From Phoronis ovalis (Eukaryota > Phoronida > Phoronidae), in the NCBI GenBank assembly GCA_028565635.1, contig JAOXYB010016509.1, forward strand, positions 2,625 through 16,701: 14,077 nucleotides of DNA. Direction: 5' to 3'. The notes under the pieces were generated by a model that was not told where the DNA came from, ran no database searches, and saw nothing but the letters and a program-made list of their open reading frames with translations. A program made the translations under genes and the position numbers. Position 1 is the first letter of the stretch; each line of letters starts with the position of its first letter. Shown here in pieces: positions 8,588 to 14,077 of this stretch.

Positions 8588-11500
8588 TGATTTAGGGACC
8601 ACTCTGAGTATCCGATCGTCCTTTTATGAAGTAACTTTATCACCAGTGGCAGTAGCAATATCCGCAATGTAGAGGATGAAACAATCAATCTACATACCAC
8701 TCCGATACCGCTTAGTGATGTGACACAATTACGGACACAATTTGCCTAAAACGCAAATATTGTCAGGTCCCTGGCCGTTAATTAACGTTTCAAACAAAGC
8801 TTGTTTTTAAACCGCAATAACTCTGTCATCCAGGACTGTCATAGCAAGCGCTATCACTTTCTTCATGGGCGTCATCATCACCACCTCTAGCTTACACAAA
8901 TAAGTTATTAGTCTAAAACATTTAAATCATACGTACAGATCCATACACGCAGATGGCATTTTTAGGATTCCAAAACGCAGCCTATGATTTAATTTGACAT
9001 AATACACTGAGCTAAATTTACTATGATCCTGCATACCTGTCAAGCAAGCACATTTTTTTGCTGGAGATTGGGTATTTTGGGGTATTTTTATAATGACGTA
9101 ATGGTAGAAACTAATCTAAAACGCAGGAAACTCCTGTATTAAACGTTTACTGCGTTAAAACAAGCACAACAAATATGCTGAAAACATTTTATTAGTCTCA
9201 ACGAGACGATTAACAAATACTTCTGTCCTGCCCCCACAGGGCAAGTGGACTCAATTGTGTTGAAATATCGTGTTTGTATACATCGCGACATGTTTTTTGC
9301 ATGTTAGGTCAATAAAAATAAGACATTCAGCCCGGGGGAAATTTGTTTTACTGTAAACAAACGTGTACTGTCGAGTCTACCCTTCCTTTAAACAAATAGA
9401 GGAACTCACTGCAACAGGTCAATTCGTGCGTGTCTGTACATATTGCACCTAGTCGGGCTATAAGTATTGTAAGATTCAATCTTATTGCGAATTCTGCTTC
9501 CTGAAAAAGATTTTAGCTTATGGCAACGTAGATAGGGCGAATGAAATGTATCAAACATTACAAATCATGTTTTCCCTTCTCTCTTTTGTAAAAAATATAA
9601 CTTTAAGTGGCCTATTTTGAAACTAATGACTCACATAGTACTAACACGGGTTCGTATCGGATTGCTATATACAACGTATTCAAATTAAAATGTTATTTCT
9701 TAATATAAATGCGCGTTTTCATAGTTTAATATTTATGAAAATGCCACAGAGGCACCTGCTACTCTCTAAAGAAGTACAATAGTACACTACCTTTCCTTAA
9801 TTATCTATCTGGGTTATAGAATATTCCGCTTCCAAAAAAGTCATCATATCAACAGCTAGCTTCTCTTAACAATGTTACTCTCCGCGACTGCTCATTTTCT
9901 GGACAACTAAAACTAAATACTACAATATTAGTATGACTTCAAGGGTTATATTAGATCACTTAAAAGCCTAGATAAGCCTCCCTTGATACCAATTGTTAGT
10001 CTATAAACCTCTATTGTCAATCATATTACTTAAGTCTTAAAATTTTGAGTTTCATTAAAATTGGTATTGAAGCCTAAATAAAGTGGTTTTCTAGTAGGAT
10101 GAAATGGTTTTTACTTTTTACTCTGTTAGAAGATTACAAAATGTTCAAGAGCGCATAATAAGTGTTTGAACAATATCCAAGACTCTTTATTTATTAATGT
10201 AATAAAATGTATAACAATGTATGTTGTGTCATGGCATCCTTTTGTTAATGGATATACATCACAGGCGGATTTAGGAGTAGATCAAGTAATTGGAATATTA
10301 ACCAAGAAATGTAGTAGAATCAGTACCACCCCTTTACAACATCCCGCATCCACCACCTACGCACATAATAGTGCTTTCGATATGATCTATATAGAATTAA
10401 AGTTCAAATAAAGATAGTATCCTTTGCATAGGTTAATTAAATATAAGTTCTGCTAGATGATTGGACCAAGGTAAAAGTAATTATATCGCGTACAGTATTA
10501 ATTTCAGTATACAAGATTCAAAATACAAATGTAGCGTAAGTTAAAAACCATTGCACGAAACTGGTGCGAAATACCAACGAGTTTTCTCTTCGATGTTGAC
10601 AACCATAGGCAAGTCTTACCACAGAGGAAACATTTTCATTTCGGTATCGAGCACTCCTACGGAGAATAAATTGGATAGTAAATATAAGTTATTAATTAAT
10701 TTACCTTGATATGTCTTCTGTTGTAATTAATCCGCGCTGTAATAACCCGTGACTGTTAATCCAATATATCTTACGGGTAGTTTCATTTGCTTCATTTTTT
10801 CGTTAACCAAAAATATGTCCAACACACAACCGTACCACCCAGAAAACAACAAGGCTTTGATCTAAAGCGGATAATACTCACGCTTTAAAGGACGAAATAT
10901 ATCTGATAATAGTATCATTTCATTCTTAGTTTACTTTCCACAATTATTTTGTTTTCAAAAAGAAAGCGGATGAATAGCCACAAAGGTGTTAAAATATTCG
11001 AGTCTTTGTTAAGACGTTGTATCGGATTTCTTTATTTCGATCGAATTTCTAATTTTGACATAAAACTAATGTTTTGATCCGTGTTTTTCAACATTGTATA
11101 TCTATGATAATATCATGAATAGACGGGATCATTTTTATAACCTTAGGCATCGTTTTACTCTGTTATTAGACGTGATTGCCCATTTGTAAGTCGCTGTGGT
11201 TAATCTATGTGTGGTTAAAGGCCTCTACATTTTGTTGATATAGAAATTGAAGTAATAATTTACAGTTCTTTCTCGACATACTGATTTCGGAGCCTTAATT
11301 TATGAGATCATATTTTAAACGCGGAATAGATGCTATTTGTTTTAAAACATACAATGGGTTATCATGATACCTCCCGGGTGATACCTATATGATACCTTCA
11401 GAAAGTGTTCATTGTAGCAAAAAACTTAATATTAAAACTGGCATAACTTTACCTCCTACGTACATTTCTTTATTTTGTTTAATACTAGTATAGGTGATTC

Positions 11501-11610
11501 TCTCTCTCGAGTAAAACTTCTAACCCCAGAGATGCCACTTACGTATATTATGAATACGGAGCTGTGCCGCCCAGATCGATCACTTTTTCATCGATAAATC
11601 ACTAATAATA

Positions 11611-12250
11611 GGTCCACTTTTCACAGAAAGGTCCCTAAGAATGGGTCAACTTTTCAATAAAATCCCTAAAAGTGGGTCGCTTTTTCACGATTTCATTTAA
11701 AGGTAAAGTTTCCAGAGGATTTTTCGGAGAGAAAACATTAAAAATTAGTTCTTTTTGTGACAGAAAACCCTAAAGATGGATCCGTTTTTACTGAAAAACA
11801 AAATCCCTAAGAATTTATTGAATATTTTGAGTTTGGCAGCACATCCCTAACTAAAAATATGATCTGTACCTACAGGCCTCTAGCAAGCACAATATCCCCG
11901 GGGTTCACTCAATAGAATGTGATGACGGGTATGCTAGGCGCTCAAGGGGTCTATTTTTCGGCAAGGCGCTAGTTTCAAGGGTTGCATTTTTATTATTTAT
12001 TTTACCTTGTCCCAGTCAAGGGTCTGCCATCTAGTGGCACCTAACTCAATATCTGTCTCTCCGCTTTAAGAGTACGTTTTTTCAGTAATATCTGGTTAAA
12101 TGTTGAATATACGATATCATTCCAGGGGATTATTACAGGGATATTTATCCTTATCTTCTGGTCAAAGGGTAGGGTATTAGATGATTTTTGATTCAAGGGG
12201 TAGGTATTTTTCAAAATTCGTCTCCCGGGCAGGGATTTCTCAATTTTTTG
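11611..12250. repeat. Composite interspersed repeat with degenerate internal units
   Basis: The left part holds CCCTAA motifs at 11633, 11664, 11768, 11805 and 11845. The first two belong to a unit of about 31 bp of the form TCCCTAAGAATGGGTCAACT followed by a T run. The right part holds TCAA(A)GGG motifs at 11942, 11975, 12016, 12162 and 12193, mostly followed by T-rich tracts. The G/C-run plus T-run texture differs from the surrounding AT-rich DNA and suggests a non-coding repeat element. I cannot name the family, and its exact ends and target-site duplication are not evident. Confidence 0.5.
12024..12037 (-). promoter_or_regulatory. Candidate CTCF insulator site
   Basis: The minus strand reads CCACTAGATGGCAG, which fits every position of the commonly used vertebrate CTCF core consensus CCASYAGRKGGCRS. 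CTCF is found across bilaterians. The site lies about 500 bp upstream of the FBXL14 start, inside the composite repeat. Binding is inferred from the motif only. Confidence 0.5.
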
Positions 12251-12432
12251 GTGCCTAGCATATCATATGTAATCTTTTGTAAGTGACCCCCTCATCACAA
12301 AATGTTGTTTTTAGAAATGTCTCAAGTGCGAATTGAAAGAACACATTCGTTCATTAGTCTGCAACTGTTTTAAACTATTAATTGATAGCGTTTTTTACAG
12401 CTAAGACATGTTCAACGCTTAACACATTAGTG

Positions 12433-12446
12433 CTGCCATCTATTAG
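12433..12446 (-). promoter_or_regulatory. Second, weaker CTCF-like site
   Basis: The minus strand reads CTAATAGATGGCAG, matching 12 of 14 positions of the same consensus; the mismatches are at positions 2 and 4. It has the same orientation as the perfect site about 410 bp away and lies about 90 bp upstream of the FBXL14 ATG. Confidence 0.25.
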
Positions 12447-12499
12447 TAACTATAAACTTCGGAATCTGTAATTGGGCTCGTCGTGAAAACATTTATACA

Positions 12500-12507
12500 G
12501 TCACGTG
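12500..12507 (+). promoter_or_regulatory. CACGTG E-box near the FBXL14 start
   Basis: GTCACGTG is a full match to the USF/MITF/Myc-type E-box and ends 30 bp before the FBXL14 ATG, so it lies in the core promoter or 5' UTR. The hexamer also occurs by chance elsewhere in the window, so function is only suggested by position. Confidence 0.3.
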
Positions 12508-12537
12508 TCTAGTAATCTGATTCCCATTAGATTCAAA

Positions 12538-13746
12538 ATGGATTCTTGCGATGGATCTCATGTGCATATTTCAAGCTTGTTTCCTGAGATCCTCGCTATG
12601 ATATTTAGTTATTTGGACGTTCGAGATAAAGGAAGAGCTGCTCAAGTGTGTGCGGCATGGAGGGAGGCGGCGTATCACCGCGGAGTGTGGCGAGGAGTTG
12701 AAGCCAAACTACATTTAAGGCGGTCAAATCCGTCTTTGTTTCCTAGCCTGGTACAACGAGGAATTAAACGGGTGCAAATTTTAAGTTTGAGACGCAGTTT
12801 AAACGACGTTGTGTGTGGATTACCACATTTAGAAAGTTTGAATCTAAGTGGATGCTACAACGTCACTGACATTGGACTAGGTCATGCATTTGTACATAAA
12901 ATTCCTACTGTAAATGTACTGAATTTAAGTTTATGTAAACAAATCACCGACAACACGCTGGGAAGAATAGCACAATATTTAAGAAATCTCGAAGTGTTGG
13001 AGCTCGGTGGATGCACAAACATTACTAATAATGGGTTACTATTAATTGGATATGGATTAAGAAAACTAAAAACTTTAAATTTAAGAAGTTGTCGTCACTT
13101 AACCGATATTGGTATTCGGCACTTAACTGGCGAGAGTAAAATTGTGGATTGCGGTGCGTTCGAACTTGAAAATTTAAGTTTACAAGACTGTCAAAAACTT
13201 ACCGATTTAAGTCTAAAACATATCAGCACAGGACTTGTCAAATTAAAGAGTTTGAATTTAAGCTTTTGTGCTAGCATTTCAGATACAGGACTCAAATTTA
13301 TTGCTAAGATGCCAATATTGCAAGATGTAAATTTGCGCAGCTGTGACAATGTCAGTGATATTGGATTAGGATTCCTATCCGAAGGCGGATCAAGGATTAA
13401 TGCGCTAGACGTGAGTTTCTGCGAACGTGTTGGCGATTCTGGATTACATTACATATCACAAGGATTATTTAACTTGCAGACATTACATTTAAGCGCATGT
13501 AACATATCAGATGATGGCCTCAAGAAATGTGTCAGAACTTTACACGATTTAAGAACTTTAAATATCGGTCAGTGCAATAAAATCACTGATGCATCACTGT
13601 TAAGTGTTGCAGATCACTGCAAGAATCTTCGTAGTATAGATCTGTATGGATGCACACAAATAACCACAGTGGGCTTAGAGAGGATTGTTCAACTGCCATT
13701 ATTAAGCACATTAAACCTGGGATTATGGCATAAGAAATGTGAATGA
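12538..13746 (+). CDS. FBXL14: FBXL14 / Partner of paired, F-box and leucine-rich-repeat protein
   Basis: This gene encodes the substrate-binding subunit of an SCF (Skp1-Cul1-F-box) E3 ubiquitin ligase; known family targets include Snail, Slug and Twist factors, and Paired in Drosophila. The coding region is one uninterrupted exon of 402 codons. The ATG at 12538 has a good context (AAAATGG) and is the first in-frame ATG after a TGA at 12484-12486; the open frame further upstream has only a GTG. The F-box spans about residues 10-53 (HISSLFPEILAMIFSYLDVR to VWRGV). It is followed by about eleven AMN1-type LRRs of the form LxxLNLSxCxxITDxGL from about residue 75. Most of the chain is very close to human FBXL14 (418 residues), for example DVRDKGRAAQVC and SLGRIAQYL-like blocks. 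The C-terminus stops after LNLGLWHKKCE, shorter than in human. Confidence 0.97.
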   Translation: MDSCDGSHVHISSLFPEILAMIFSYLDVRDKGRAAQVCAAWREAAYHRGVWRGVEAKLHLRRSNPSLFPSLVQRGIKRVQILSLRRSLNDVVCGLPHLESLNLSGCYNVTDIGLGHAFVHKIPTVNVLNLSLCKQITDNTLGRIAQYLRNLEVLELGGCTNITNNGLLLIGYGLRKLKTLNLRSCRHLTDIGIRHLTGESKIVDCGAFELENLSLQDCQKLTDLSLKHISTGLVKLKSLNLSFCASISDTGLKFIAKMPILQDVNLRSCDNVSDIGLGFLSEGGSRINALDVSFCERVGDSGLHYISQGLFNLQTLHLSACNISDDGLKKCVRTLHDLRTLNIGQCNKITDASLLSVADHCKNLRSIDLYGCTQITTVGLERIVQLPLLSTLNLGLWHKKCE

Positions 13747-14077
13747 CATTTACTACAAAAGAGAAAATACCTTCATTATAATTCCTATACATTTAGTATG
13801 ATTTCATTCTAAAATTATGAATGGTATCTTTAAAAATGACCGTCCAAAATGAGCATATAAGTTTACTATAGAACAGTTGCAAATAGTCTATTGTATTTTT
13901 TATAAATAATGCATTTGTTGAGACCAAAAAACAGTATTATATACTAATAAGTAAAATCTGGTAAATTGTATATTACAATATTGCTTATGAATACCGAGTA
14001 ATAAGATCTGAATCACTTCTGATTTTGGACAAAAATGATATATGATGAACTGTGGGTTGTCTTGAAGATGAACAGTA
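13747..14077 (+). other. FBXL14 3' UTR and downstream flank
   Basis: The sequence after the FBXL14 stop is AT-rich and non-coding. There is no canonical AATAAA poly(A) signal on the plus strand within these 331 bases. The nearest variants are TATAAA overlapping AATAAT at 13901-13910 and AATAAG near 14000, so the transcript either uses a variant signal or ends beyond the window. Confidence 0.6.

Larger units (their letters stand above)
8320..12537. other. Intergenic region shared by divergent Wnt5 and FBXL14
   Basis: About 4.2 kb lie between the two start codons, so both 5' UTRs and promoters must be here unless there are distant first exons. I see no further coding exon. Open frames at 8473-8700 (minus, 75 codons) and 10166-10411 (plus) resemble no family I know. 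From roughly 8720 to 11540 I see only AT-rich unique-looking sequence with scattered factor-binding-like motifs. Most recognisable structure is at the two ends: regulatory-like motifs beside Wnt5, and a composite repeat with CTCF-like sites beside FBXL14. Confidence 0.75.

Noticed and set aside
8473-8700. Minus-strand 75-codon ORF upstream of Wnt5
   Set aside because: It is leucine/isoleucine rich but matches no family; it overlaps the putative promoter motifs and could be chance. Kept only as a note.
9352-9361. TGTAAACAAA forkhead-like site
   Set aside because: A full match to a short AT-rich motif, expected by chance several times in AT-rich DNA; no supporting cluster.
12505-12537. N-terminal extension of FBXL14 from a GTG at 12505
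   Set aside because: A GTG start is not expected in a nuclear animal gene. The first in-frame ATG is at 12538, has a good context and aligns with the start of family members just before the F-box.
1-14077. CRISPR arrays, bacterial operons, integrated virus or transposase genes
   Set aside because: No spaced direct-repeat arrays, no ribosome-binding-site/operon layout, and no reverse transcriptase, integrase or transposase motifs seen in any frame.

Overview
The window is AT-rich animal DNA. It carries two protein-coding genes in divergent (head-to-head) orientation, separated by about 4.2 kb of non-coding DNA. Split codons at GT-AG introns, a signal peptide on its own exon and the two families found (Wnt ligand and F-box/leucine-rich-repeat ubiquitin-ligase receptor) indicate a metazoan. 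Intron style and the Wnt residues suggest an invertebrate bilaterian; I cannot name the phylum from this sequence alone.

Positions 1-8319, minus strand: the 5' part of a Wnt5 gene. Three coding exons (8319-8234, 7061-6805, 2170-1878) join in frame with intron phases 2, 1 and 0 to give 212 residues: a signal peptide, the Wnt5-type N-terminus and the first eight cysteines of the Wnt domain. The remaining exon(s), including the part with the lipidated serine, lie beyond the left edge. The long second intron holds a decayed partial copy of coding exon 2, a foldback element flanked by direct repeats, a 40-bp tandem duplication and several hairpins. Intron 3 has a 27-bp minisatellite.

Positions 8320-12537: the shared intergenic region. 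Close to Wnt5 there are two short upstream ORFs and three regularly spaced PBX/PREP- or NF-Y-like sites. Close to the other gene there is a roughly 0.6-kb composite repeat carrying a perfect match to the CTCF core consensus, a second weaker CTCF-like site in the same orientation, and a CACGTG E-box 31 bp before the start codon.

Positions 12538-13746, plus strand: an intronless coding region for FBXL14 (Drosophila Partner of paired), 402 residues, with an F-box followed by about eleven cysteine-containing leucine-rich repeats.

Human WNT5B and FBXL14 are also neighbours, so the pair appears to be an ancient linkage with its orientation kept. Wnt5 acts in non-canonical signalling (cell polarity and movement). 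FBXL14 directs degradation of Snail/Slug/Twist-type factors. A regulatory reason for the linkage is plausible but is inference. I found no undescribed defence, mobile or metabolic system here. The most useful new observations are the exon-2 relic, the foldback element and the putative insulator sites between the two genes.
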